From assembly GCA_964389685.1 (NCBI GenBank), contig CAYMFM010000037.1:1-37377 (forward strand): a stretch of 37,377 bases of DNA, in the 5' to 3' direction. A program made the position numbers and the translations under genes. Below the pieces are notes generated by a model. That model was not told the origin of the DNA. It saw nothing but the letters and a program-made list of their open reading frames with translations, and did no database searches. This document shows positions 25,000 through 34,600 of the stretch, one piece after another; position 1 is the stretch's first letter, and every line of letters begins with the position of its first letter. This stretch comes from G020353115 sp964389685. GTDB taxonomy: Bacteria > Bacteroidota > Bacteroidia > Bacteroidales > VadinHA17.

Positions 25000-25585
25000 A
25001 AATAATCAGAACATATTAGATCTAATCAAACCTATTATTATACATCTGCGCAAAGGAATTAATGTGCAAAAGAACTGGTTAGAATTTCGGAAACTGATTG
25101 ATTTAGAGATAGGTCGAGTTTGCAATGAATTGGATACGCGCTGGCTTATATCTGTGTGTGATACATATGTTGATTTTGGTGATCCGATTGAGAAACGTAA
25201 TGCTATGCTGGTAACACAAATAGCAAACTTTGAAAAATTGTGGGCTACCTATTTACTCATGTTTGATGTAAAGGAAGATCCTTTGAAACTTGAGCAACTG
25301 AAAAAAAATAAAATCATACCATTATGGGATGGGATGTTTAGTTTCAATATTAATCATGGGGATATGACCGGCAATATGTTTACAAGGATAGAAAAATTAA
25401 TGATCGATACTCCTGTTATTCAGAAAATCTATCATATGGTAATCTTCAGGATAAAAGTTAATGATACAGTACTGGCAAATCTTAATCAATACCATAAAAG
25501 GTTATTTGAACCGTATCCAAGAAGGTCCATATTAAGGATTTTGAAAAGAAAGTTGAGGATGTTTTTCAAACAATATAAAATTTAA
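24989..25585 (+). CDS. unrecognised 198-aa protein coupled to the sulfotransferases
   Basis: I do not recognise the family. The protein is soluble, mostly helical and basic at its end (RRSILRILKRKLRMFFKQYK), with no signal peptide and no Cys-rich motif. A central part reads PLWDGMFSFNINHGDMTGNMF. It overlaps the preceding sulfotransferase gene by 11 bp, so it is almost surely translated with it and may act in the same pathway, perhaps as a partner or acceptor-recognition factor; that is inference only. The basic amphipathic C-terminus could contact the membrane. It ends tail-to-tail with the next gene. Confidence 0.7.
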   Translation: MTIKNNQNILDLIKPIIIHLRKGINVQKNWLEFRKLIDLEIGRVCNELDTRWLISVCDTYVDFGDPIEKRNAMLVTQIANFEKLWATYLLMFDVKEDPLKLEQLKKNKIIPLWDGMFSFNINHGDMTGNMFTRIEKLMIDTPVIQKIYHMVIFRIKVNDTVLANLNQYHKRLFEPYPRRSILRILKRKLRMFFKQYKI

Positions 25586-26547
25586 AAATTTTTTAAAACA
25601 AACCGTCTCTTTTCTTTTTTGTCTGACCAGTTAATCCCAAACGAATTTTTGTACTTTGAAAGCTGAAAGTGAAAGTATAATATCTCTTCTGTGTCGTCAT
25701 ATAGTGCTCCTTTATGCCATACTATTTCCCATTGATTGGTACCTGCTTCTATTTTCATAATATCATCCCGGTAAAGAGTATCATAGTATACTTTTATTTC
25801 CTTTCTCTGGGAATAAAAGCGAACAATCTCATTAAAATCTTTTAGATTAGGTGAACTTGGGTCTCGTTTACTTGAATTTCCCTTTTTAGTTGGCAATAAA
25901 TTTTTAATACCAGTCACTTTTAGATGATTAATAATTTTTTTAGAAAACAAATGTCTGGAAATTTTTTTTTGCATTAATTTTGGTAAATACTCCGGATTTG
26001 TTAGCATACCTTTCGTTAAAAACTTTTCATCAAAACAGAAACATCTTTCGCTTTCAAAAACCTCTTTAAAGTGTTCACTTGTCTGATATATAAAATTAAG
26101 TGATGATTCATTTTTCATTAGACAGAAATGTCCGGGAATAAAATCACTATGAGGAGATATCACATTATAATCGGCAAAAACAGATGGAGGAAGGAAATGA
26201 TTAATATTGCCGTAAATCAGGTCTATATCCGTATAACCCCAAAAATCATAATCCTTTAATAAATCCCGGAAAATATGTCCAAATGCCGGTTTAAAATCAC
26301 ACAATTTATAGGGATGTGTGATTTTTGCTTTAATGCCCAATTGTTTGCTTATATGATCATTTAATTCTTCCAGGGTCGACCTGTGGAGGAACAAATTATT
26401 TGCCGAAAGTGGTAATCCTGTATTGTTTGAAAAAAAGTGCCAGTGTACGGAGGGATTTGCTATGCAGCTCATTAAATAATACTCCATCCAATGAGGCCAT
26501 ACTCCAAACCAGGGGACCAGGAAACATATTTTCAGCTGCTTATTCAA
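25582..26547 (-). CDS. DUF6625-type putative glycosyltransferase, copy 1
   Basis: A cytoplasmic protein of 321 residues, without signal peptide or membrane span. It starts with KICFLVPWFGVWPHWMEYYL, a nucleotide-sugar GT-A-like opening, and holds PYKLCDFKPAFGHIF followed by DFWGYTDIDLIYGNI near residues 101-115, where Asp-Ile-Asp resembles the DxD metal site. The family is known mainly from surface-polysaccharide loci. It is a tandem paralogue of the next gene, and the two overlap by 8 bp. Both are transcribed against the GT/sulfotransferase genes, so the island has two converging transcripts. Confidence 0.75.
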   Translation of the reverse strand: MNKQLKICFLVPWFGVWPHWMEYYLMSCIANPSVHWHFFSNNTGLPLSANNLFLHRSTLEELNDHISKQLGIKAKITHPYKLCDFKPAFGHIFRDLLKDYDFWGYTDIDLIYGNINHFLPPSVFADYNVISPHSDFIPGHFCLMKNESSLNFIYQTSEHFKEVFESERCFCFDEKFLTKGMLTNPEYLPKLMQKKISRHLFSKKIINHLKVTGIKNLLPTKKGNSSKRDPSSPNLKDFNEIVRFYSQRKEIKVYYDTLYRDDIMKIEAGTNQWEIVWHKGALYDDTEEILYFHFQLSKYKNSFGINWSDKKEKRRFVLKNF

Positions 26548-27499
26548 TTCTTATGCCTTCATTGCTGATTAGGAACCTGTCAGGAAGATTAGTTGCTTTG
26601 TTAATGTGAAATGATTTCTCTTTTTTTGATTCCATGAAGTGAAATCCAAAAATCTTTTCATTGTGTTTGAGATCGACCAAGATTCCATTATTCCATTCAA
26701 GCAACCAATTTTTTCTACCAACTCGCAAAAAAAACAGATCGGTTATAAGAAGCTCTTCAAAAAGAACCCGGATGTTTTCCTTTTTGACTTCAAAATGAAC
26801 CAGATCAGTCATATCCATTAGCTCAGGATATGCAAGGGATCGTTCTTTGTAATACCATTGGAACTGATAATTGTGTTCTTCTAAACTGTAGGATTTATTT
26901 AAGAAAAGCTTGCTTGATGATAAAGAGAAATCAATGAAGTATTTCATTTTTTTTAATGAAATACCCTTTAGAGCTTCATTGAAAATATTTTCATCAAATC
27001 CGGAATGCGCTATGCTTTGGAAAATTTTTATATAATCAGGATGTTTTTCAAATAAGCTATTCATTTTATCATTGTTCCTAATCAAACAAAAAGGCCCTGA
27101 AAGAAATCCCTTGTAAGTACTAATGATATCAAAGTTACTTATCAAATCACCAGGCAGAAAGGTTTGAATATCCCCAAGTATCAGATCAATATCTCCATAC
27201 CCCCAGAAATCATATTTACCTAAATAATCTTCAAAAACCCTTCCATAAGCAGGTTTGAAATCGCATAGTTTGTATGGATCTTCAATTATAATATTGAAAC
27301 CAAGTTTGTTTGAGGCAAGCTGGCTAAACTCTGCTTTCTCCATTTTGTGAAAAAACAGATTCTTACCGGAAATATTAGGAGGGTCATTATCGGAAAAGAA
27401 AATCCAGTCTAAATTGCAATTGTTAATACAACCTGAAAGATAATAGGGCATCCATTCAGGCCAGGGCCCGAAATAAGTAGTTATAATACAGATTTTCAT
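26540..27499 (-). CDS. DUF6625-type putative glycosyltransferase, copy 2
   Basis: A 319-residue paralogue of the downstream gene. ICIITTYFGPWPEWMPYYL, PYKLCDFKPAYGRVF and DFWGYGDIDLILGDI occupy the same places as in copy 1, and the ends also match (LLITDLFFLRVG against TLYRDDIMKIEAG; NWLLEW against QWEIVW). The pair arose by an old tandem duplication, since identity is clearly partial. The two copies probably differ in donor or acceptor. It is upstream in this minus-strand pair. Confidence 0.75.
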   Translation of the reverse strand: MKICIITTYFGPWPEWMPYYLSGCINNCNLDWIFFSDNDPPNISGKNLFFHKMEKAEFSQLASNKLGFNIIIEDPYKLCDFKPAYGRVFEDYLGKYDFWGYGDIDLILGDIQTFLPGDLISNFDIISTYKGFLSGPFCLIRNNDKMNSLFEKHPDYIKIFQSIAHSGFDENIFNEALKGISLKKMKYFIDFSLSSSKLFLNKSYSLEEHNYQFQWYYKERSLAYPELMDMTDLVHFEVKKENIRVLFEELLITDLFFLRVGRKNWLLEWNNGILVDLKHNEKIFGFHFMESKKEKSFHINKATNLPDRFLISNEGIRIE

Positions 27500-27605
27500 T
27501 AATAATGCATTTTCTTTTGATTATTCTACTCAGATGACTGAAAATACAGTAGAAATTTTTAATTTATTTTTCATGTATTTAGAACACTTCAGGTCCTATA
27601 GTGTT

Positions 27606-28994
27606 TTATTTCAGATGAGGGAACAATTCTGTTTTAATACCGCTATCTCCCTGATCTTTCATCCATGATAATAGCTTAAGCTTCATCGTTTCCATCTGAC
27701 TCTTATATGTTGAATTACCGGCTAGATTGGTCAATTCAAATGGATCGTTAACCAGATCATAGAACTCCTCCAAAGGCCTGTGCTGATAACGATTTATCAG
27801 TTTGGTTGCTGTTGAATCGCCCGTGGAATCACGCTTCCAACTCATCCAGAAATGACCCGGATCATTTTGAGTAATATTGTTTTTGAAGGTTGAATCCGGC
27901 ATTAGATTCATTATATATTTAAATTGTTTATTCCTGATGGACCGAACAGGATATGGACCGCCCGATTTGATTCCATTACTGGTTTGAATTCCATAAACAT
28001 ATTTATTATGATAGTCTCTTTTTCCAAAAAGGACATCTGCAAAACTCTTTCCATCAAATCCTCTTTCTTTTCCTCCACCATTAGGGATTCCTGTAAGGAT
28101 CAAATCTGGGAACCCACCAGCCAGTTCCACAAGCGTTGGAACTAAATCTACATACTGGATCATTGCATCACTTTCAGTTCCTCCGGCTATTTTCCCTGGC
28201 CACCGCACAATCATTTGGGTGCGTAATCCATAGTCATAACACGTCCATTTTCCGCCAGGAAAGGCTGCTCCCTGTTCACTTGTCACAAAGACAACCGTGT
28301 TATCTTCTTTATCACATTGTTTAAGAATTTTTAGTAATTGACCAACTTCAGCATCAAACTTGCTTACTCCGGTATAATAGGAGCAAATGGCTTTCCTTGT
28401 TTCCTGATTATCTACAAGATGAACAGGTACAGAAATTCCTTCAGTGAAATAGCCCATAGGGTCAGGCCAGGGGAGATGAGGAAATTCTGAAGAGTAGACT
28501 AAACAAAATGGTTTCCGGGTCCTTTTGTAGATATATTTTCTGACATTCTTAACACTTTGAAAGGGGAAGGATTCCGTAGGTCCAAAGTGCCCACCTCCAT
28601 GTAATCCCACTCTGTATCCAATATTTTTCAAATGATGAACCATGCTTTTTGTACCAGTTTTTACATAACTATGATTCTGAATGGCTCCATTCCGGACCGG
28701 ATAAAGCCCTGTGTACAATTGCTGTCTCGAAGGGCTGCACATAGCGGTAGAGGTGAATGCAAAATTGAATTTCAAACCTTGTTTAGCTAGTTCATCGATA
28801 TGGGGGGTTTTTACATCTAAATTTCCATAACAACCTGCATCACACCAGCTAAGATCATCAGCAAGAATTATCAGAAAATTTGGCGATGAGGCCTCATTCG
28901 TTATCACTTTAGAGCAAGTGGTTAATGAAAGGGACAAAACAGTAGCCCCTAAAATCATGTAGAATGTTTGGTAAATGTCCCCTTTTCTTATCAT
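27606..28994 (-). CDS. lipoprotein sulfatase, type I (formylglycine) family
   Basis: This would hydrolyse sulfate esters or N-sulfate from a glycan outside the inner membrane. The start at 28994 gives 462 residues and a lipoprotein signal ending SLTTC (Cys27). ILADD (43-47) holds metal-binding Asp residues, and CSPSR (86-90) is the C-x-P-S-R motif whose Cys becomes formylglycine. Later come VFVTSEQG (metal site), PGGKWTCYDYGLR with a conserved Lys, and a C-terminal FYDLVNDPFELTNLAG block. The general layout resembles heparan-N-sulfatase-like groups. One oddity: where canonical enzymes read GK-x-H, this has GGGH, so Lys is replaced by Gly at 134. It lies next to two sulfotransferases. Confidence 0.88.
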   Translation of the reverse strand: MIRKGDIYQTFYMILGATVLSLSLTTCSKVITNEASSPNFLIILADDLSWCDAGCYGNLDVKTPHIDELAKQGLKFNFAFTSTAMCSPSRQQLYTGLYPVRNGAIQNHSYVKTGTKSMVHHLKNIGYRVGLHGGGHFGPTESFPFQSVKNVRKYIYKRTRKPFCLVYSSEFPHLPWPDPMGYFTEGISVPVHLVDNQETRKAICSYYTGVSKFDAEVGQLLKILKQCDKEDNTVVFVTSEQGAAFPGGKWTCYDYGLRTQMIVRWPGKIAGGTESDAMIQYVDLVPTLVELAGGFPDLILTGIPNGGGKERGFDGKSFADVLFGKRDYHNKYVYGIQTSNGIKSGGPYPVRSIRNKQFKYIMNLMPDSTFKNNITQNDPGHFWMSWKRDSTGDSTATKLINRYQHRPLEEFYDLVNDPFELTNLAGNSTYKSQMETMKLKLLSWMKDQGDSGIKTELFPHLK

Positions 28995-29200
28995 ATTAGA
29001 AGCAACCACTCCTCGTTTACAAACGAATATACATATTCCTATGAAACGATCCTTTCAGTTTATTAATTTTTTATTCATTTCTTTAAATAGAAAGAATATA
29101 TCCCAGAATTAAATTAGGCCTAATTGAATTCATATTACTCATTGTAGGATAACCTAAACCTTTTTTTTATAGAGAATAAACCTTTTCTCAATGGTTTTTG

Positions 29201-29208
29201 TAAATTTG
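29201..29208 (+). promoter_or_regulatory. putative -7 box for the first T9SS protein
   Basis: TAAATTTG matches TAnnTTTG and sits 91 bp before the ATG at 29300 in an AT-rich 305-bp gap. There is no convincing -33 box. The rest of the gap shows no gene or hairpin. Confidence 0.35.
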
Positions 29209-29299
29209 ATTAAATATCAGACAAATGGTCAGAAGCATTTGGATTTAACCTTGCGATTTGAAAACTCTGAAATAAAAATAAATCTAATACCTAATTATT

Positions 29300-31477
29300 A
29301 TGAAAAAAAAATCCTTACCTGTAAAATCAGTTATTTTAATTTTAAGTATAGTATTGTTTTCTGTTTCTCTAAATAGTCAGGAGTGGCAATGGGCGGAACT
29401 CTTTGGAGGGCCCGGGGATGTTGAAGCCGTAGATATTGCATTCGACAATTTGAACAATGTTTATGTTACAGGCAATTACAAAGGAGCCACAACCATTGAC
29501 ATTGGGACAGATCAGCTTGATCCGTATGGTGATTGGGATATATTCTTATGTAGTTTTGCATCTGATGGTACTTACAGATGGGCTGTACGGATTGGCGGAA
29601 CTGATAGGGAAAATACCGGTGCCATAACTTTAGACGAGGATAATAACATCTTTTTGGTTGGCAGTTTTAAAAGTGATCCGGTCAATTTTACGGCATCAGA
29701 ATCATTAACCAATGATAATCATTATGATTCATTTCTTGCAAAATATGACAGTGATGGCAATTTTATTTTTGCAAAACGAATTTTTTGGGGAACAGATCAG
29801 GAAAGACTATTTGATATTTCAATTGATAAAACAAATGATCTACTTGCTATGGTAGGGACCTTCAAAGTTGATTTAAGTTATGATGATGGAGAATCAATTC
29901 AAACTGTTCCAGTAGTTGGAGCTAAAGATCAATATATAGCCACTTATAGTTATTCCGGCAATTTCCAGGATATAGCGATCTTTGATGCAACAAATACAAA
30001 CACTTCATTTAAGAATGTGAATTTCTGTTCCTCTGGAGGATATTTTATTTCAGGAGATATCACAGAAACAATTAATTTTTCTCAGAGTGAATCGCTTACA
30101 GGAGATGCTACAAATAGTGATGCGATGTTAATAAAAGTAAATAGTAATCTTGATTATTTATGGGCAAGGAAGGGAGGAGGCGCAGGATATGATCACGCCA
30201 ACGGTTCTTGTTATGGTATGAATGAGGATGTTTATTTGACTGGTAAATGCGAATCCACAATTCAGTTCGACAGTACAGCAACTCAACTATCTGCAACCCT
30301 ATCTGGCTTTGGAGGTGCAGATTTTTACATAGCTAAATACAATACAGAAGGGATCCTGCAATGGGTAAAAAGATGGGGATCTGCGGAGAATGATGATGGA
30401 TTCGGTATAGTAGTTAACGATTTATGGATCCAACTTGCCTGTATTTATTCCGGTGAAATTATACTGGGTCAGGATACTTTATCGGTTGATGTACCCGGCA
30501 ATCTAAATACTGGAGTCGCCTTGTTTGGCTTGACAGGGGATCCTCTTGGTGCTAAGGAAATTACAGGAAGCGGAGAGGACAACGGTCAGGCTGTAGATTT
30601 TGATTCGGATGGCAATACATACCTTGCTGGTTATTTCTCTTCCCCTATATTAACTGCCGGAGATCTGACCCTGAATAATAACAGTTCAACGGGAGTTTAT
30701 GATGGTTTCCTGGCAAAATATGCGTATGAATTCTACCTTTCGGAATCAGAACATCAAAATGTACTGTGTCATGGAGGAGAAGATGGTGAAGTGACTTTAG
30801 CAACCCATTTCGGGACATCCCCGTTCAGCTATACCTGGGAACACGATCCGGGATTGAATGGCCCGACAGCTACTAACCTTACAGCAGGGATCTATGAAGT
30901 GATCGTCACAGATGCCATGGCGGATGACGATACCTTGGAAATAGAGATAACCCAGCCGGAGAAATTAATAACCGGTGATATCCAAGGTGCAGCGAATGTT
31001 ATTGAAGATGAAGAGGAGATCTATTCTGTTGAAGGAGAATTGAATTCGAACTTTGAATGGATTGTAGCAGGTGGTACTATTCTGGAAGGACAGGGTAACG
31101 ATACCATCAATGTTCAATGGGGATCTTCCGGTGCCGGATCACTTGCGGTGTCCGAGACGGATATCAATGGATGCCAGGGTGATACATCAAGTATTGTCGT
31201 GAATATTGGAGCCTCTGGTATATCGGATGTTACGGGTGATGATCTTAAAATCTACCCCAATCCATTTAGTAATACAACGATCATTGAGTTTCCCAACAAC
31301 GATGGAGGCAATTATAAATTGACCCTAACTGACCTCTCCGGAAAAACAGTAAAAGTGATTGAAAATATTACGGTTTCCAGAATCGAGTTGAGCAGAAGTG
31401 ATCTGTCCAATGGCTACTATTTGATAGAGATTTCTAATAAAAACAGAGTATTCAGGGATAAGATACTGATCAAATAA
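29300..31477 (+). CDS. secreted beta-propeller protein with type A T9SS tail
   Basis: A surface or secreted protein of 725 residues. After the signal peptide (ending SLNSQ), residues ~28-480 form repeats of the SBBP kind (DIAFDNLNNVYVTGNYKG; DEDNNIFLVGSF; DSDGNTYLAGYF), predicted to fold as a beta-propeller. One SprB-type repeat (NVLCHGGEDGEVTLATHFG...) covers about 484-555, and a PKD-like domain about 556-640. The end is a type A sorting domain: LKIYPNPFSNTTIIEF, then GKTVKV and LSNGYYLIEI, closing with KILIK, which directs T9SS export and usually surface anchoring. The first 480 residues are closely related to the next gene. Ligand unknown. Confidence 0.85.
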   Translation: MKKKSLPVKSVILILSIVLFSVSLNSQEWQWAELFGGPGDVEAVDIAFDNLNNVYVTGNYKGATTIDIGTDQLDPYGDWDIFLCSFASDGTYRWAVRIGGTDRENTGAITLDEDNNIFLVGSFKSDPVNFTASESLTNDNHYDSFLAKYDSDGNFIFAKRIFWGTDQERLFDISIDKTNDLLAMVGTFKVDLSYDDGESIQTVPVVGAKDQYIATYSYSGNFQDIAIFDATNTNTSFKNVNFCSSGGYFISGDITETINFSQSESLTGDATNSDAMLIKVNSNLDYLWARKGGGAGYDHANGSCYGMNEDVYLTGKCESTIQFDSTATQLSATLSGFGGADFYIAKYNTEGILQWVKRWGSAENDDGFGIVVNDLWIQLACIYSGEIILGQDTLSVDVPGNLNTGVALFGLTGDPLGAKEITGSGEDNGQAVDFDSDGNTYLAGYFSSPILTAGDLTLNNNSSTGVYDGFLAKYAYEFYLSESEHQNVLCHGGEDGEVTLATHFGTSPFSYTWEHDPGLNGPTATNLTAGIYEVIVTDAMADDDTLEIEITQPEKLITGDIQGAANVIEDEEEIYSVEGELNSNFEWIVAGGTILEGQGNDTINVQWGSSGAGSLAVSETDINGCQGDTSSIVVNIGASGISDVTGDDLKIYPNPFSNTTIIEFPNNDGGNYKLTLTDLSGKTVKVIENITVSRIELSRSDLSNGYYLIEISNKNRVFRDKILIK

Positions 31478-31487
31478 GAGAGGATTT

Positions 31488-31502
31488 CAGTTAGTTTAAC
31501 TG
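31488..31502 (+). terminator. weak hairpin after the first T9SS gene
   Basis: CAGTTA-GTT-TAACTG lies 11 bp after the stop codon, with a later short T stretch (CAACCTTTT). The stem is only six pairs and the T-run is not adjacent, so termination is uncertain. Confidence 0.25.
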
Positions 31503-31674
31503 CAACCTTTTCACAACGATTTGAAGTCCTTATATTAGTTTTTTTCTTAATTTTGATTAAATACCAGGAAAACAGGTAATTCCAAATTGTATTTGTGATA
31601 TGTGGAAATTTATCCTGAACGTTAAGATTTCCTGAATAAGAAGGTATTATACTAGCCTAAAATCGGAAAACGAT

Positions 31675-34600
31675 ATGAAATCAAAAAAAATATCCATGAA
31701 ATATCGAATTATAGTATTTCTTCTGTTAATCCAGGTATTTGTTGTACACGGTCAAGATTGGCAGTGGGCAGAACAGTTTTCAGGACCCGGGAATATAGAA
31801 CCGGTTGATATTGCTATTGATAACCTGGACAATGTTTTTGTTGTGGGTAACTATAAGGATGGAACAACGGTGGATATTGGCACAGACCAGCTTAATCCTT
31901 ACGGTAACTGGGATATTTTTATTGCCAGTTTTGATGAGGATGGGAATTACCGGTGGTCAGCGAGAATAGGTGGCTCAGCCAGAGAAAATGTTGGAGCAGT
32001 TGGCGTTGACCAGAATAATAATGTTTACGTTGTTGGCAGTTTCAGAAGTAACCCGGTAAATTTTACTGCGACAGATAATCTGCCAAATCAGAACCATTAT
32101 GATGGTTTCCTGGCAAAATATGATAATAACGGCAATTTTATTTATACCAAAAGACTTTTCTGGGGAACTGACCAAGAGAGAATTCATGACATTGCTATCG
32201 ATCAGGAGAATAACCTTTTAGTACTGGTAGGTACATTTAAAGTTGATCTGAATTACTTCGATGGAGTCTCTGACCAGAATATTCCTGTTACAGGTGCAAA
32301 GGATCAATATATAGCAACATTTGATTACGATGGTAATTTCCAGGATATCAACATCTTTGATGCAACAATCGAATCTACTTCCGTCTTTAATGTAAACCTT
32401 TGTTCAACAGGAGGATATTATATTGGAGGAGACCTAGTCGGGACCATTAATTTTAATGGAACAGAGTCTATTACAGGGGATGCTGTTAATATGGATGCAA
32501 TGGTATTCCATGTGGACAATAATCTGGATTATCTCTGGGCCAGAAGAGCAGGTGGTACAGGTTATGATCATGTTAATTCTGCAGCCTCTGATGCTTTCGG
32601 AAATATTTATTTAACCGGGAAATGCGAGGGCACTATCACTTTTGATAGCACGGCAACACTGCAATCAGCCCCAATAACAGGTTTTGGTGGGCCCGATATG
32701 TACATTGCAAAATACAACCGTGACGGGAATCTGCGCTGGGTAAGACGAAATGGTTATACCGGGGATGATGATGCGTTTGGATTGGACGTTTTTCAAGGCC
32801 TTATTCAATTTTGCGGTAACTATACAGATCAATTTATTGTTAACCAGGATACCTTATTGAGTGAGATTACTGGAGATGTGAATACATCTTTTGCTATTTA
32901 CGACACGGATGGAAATCCGATTGGTGCTCAGCAAACTAGTGGTGATCTGGAGGACCGGGGAATGGGAGTGGCTTTTAATAACCAGGGACATACCTACATT
33001 ACTGGATTTTTTGCATCACCGGTTCTTAAGGTTGGCATAATAAACCTTACTAATTCAAGCTCGCCGAATTATGACGGTTTCCTTGCAAATTATGTCTATC
33101 CTTTTTCCCCCCGGTTTACAAAAATACAGCACGTGTCCTGTAATGGAGGAAATGACGGGGAACTGATCGTTACACCACAGTTTGGTGCAGGGCCCTATAC
33201 CTATTCCTGGAGCCATGATACCGGATTGAGTGACTCTACTGCAACCAACTTAACTGCCGGTGACTATACGTGTACCGTAACAGCAACAGGGAGTGCTGAA
33301 ACAGTTCCCCTTTCAATGACAATTACAGAACCACCCGCAATAAGTATTTCAGATGTTATTACTGATGTTTCCTGTCATCCGGAAAACGGAGCCGGGAATG
33401 ACGGGGCGATTGATATTACTGTTTCGGGGGGTACTCCGGGATATACCTACAGCTGGACAACCCTGGATGGTTCGGGCGTTCAAGCAACAGATGAGGATCA
33501 GTTTACACTGACTGAAGGGACCTACTATGTGGAAGTGACCGATGATAACGGGTGTGTTAAACAGGGTACATTCCTTGTATCACAACCACAACAAATCTTC
33601 TTCAACGGTACAAAAACAGATATTACGGTTCCACCAGGAAGCAATGGAACGATTGACCTTTCAACCACCGGAGGAACACAACCCTATGTTTTTGCTTGGA
33701 CCGGACCGAAATCATTTACTGCCTCAACAGAAGATCTGGCAGGTCTGGTCAATGCAGGGACCTATGTATTGAACCTGACCGATGATCATACCTGTACTGC
33801 TGATACAAACATTACTGTTTTGGTTGATACGATGCTGATTGCCTATGTCTGTGACCTTCAGGATGTACAATGCCATGGGGAGTCCAACGGTTATGCTACG
33901 GTCTGTGTGGAAAATGGTTCGGGTGACTACACCTACTACTGGACCAATTCCATTGGTGGACATGTAGGTGGTAATAATGCCACCCTTAGCAATATGCCTG
34001 CAGGGACATATTACTGCGAAGTGACCGATAATGTCAGCTTAAAAACGGCGGAGATCGATCCTCCGGCAATCATCGGGGAGCCGGATGCTGATCTAATATA
34101 TATATTTGATCCCAAGGATTTGTCGTGTAATGGAGATAATTCCGGTTCCATTGACATGACTGTATCAGGAGGATCGTTGCCTTACACTTTTAATTGGACC
34201 GGCCCCAGTGGTTTCACTTCAACCTCAGAGGATATAGATAATCTTGAAGCAGGATTGTACTCCTGTATAATAACCGATGCAAACGGGTGTACCACATCAC
34301 TATTAAACTATGAGATTGAAGAGCCGCCGGTTATCGGTGTCAACCCCATCGTAACCGATGTACTGTGTTATGGAGAGATGAACGGAACAGCAGAAGCCAA
34401 TGCCAGCGGAGGGACAGGGACACTTTCCTACCTGTGGGATGATCCGGCAACACAGACCGACGAAACAGCCGAATTTCTTGAACCAGGAACATACCATGTC
34501 ACCGTGACCGATGCAAATGGATGCCAGGAGACGGGAACAGCCGTTGTTGATCAGCCGGCTGCTCCACTTTCCATATCGGAAACACATCAGGATGTTGGTT

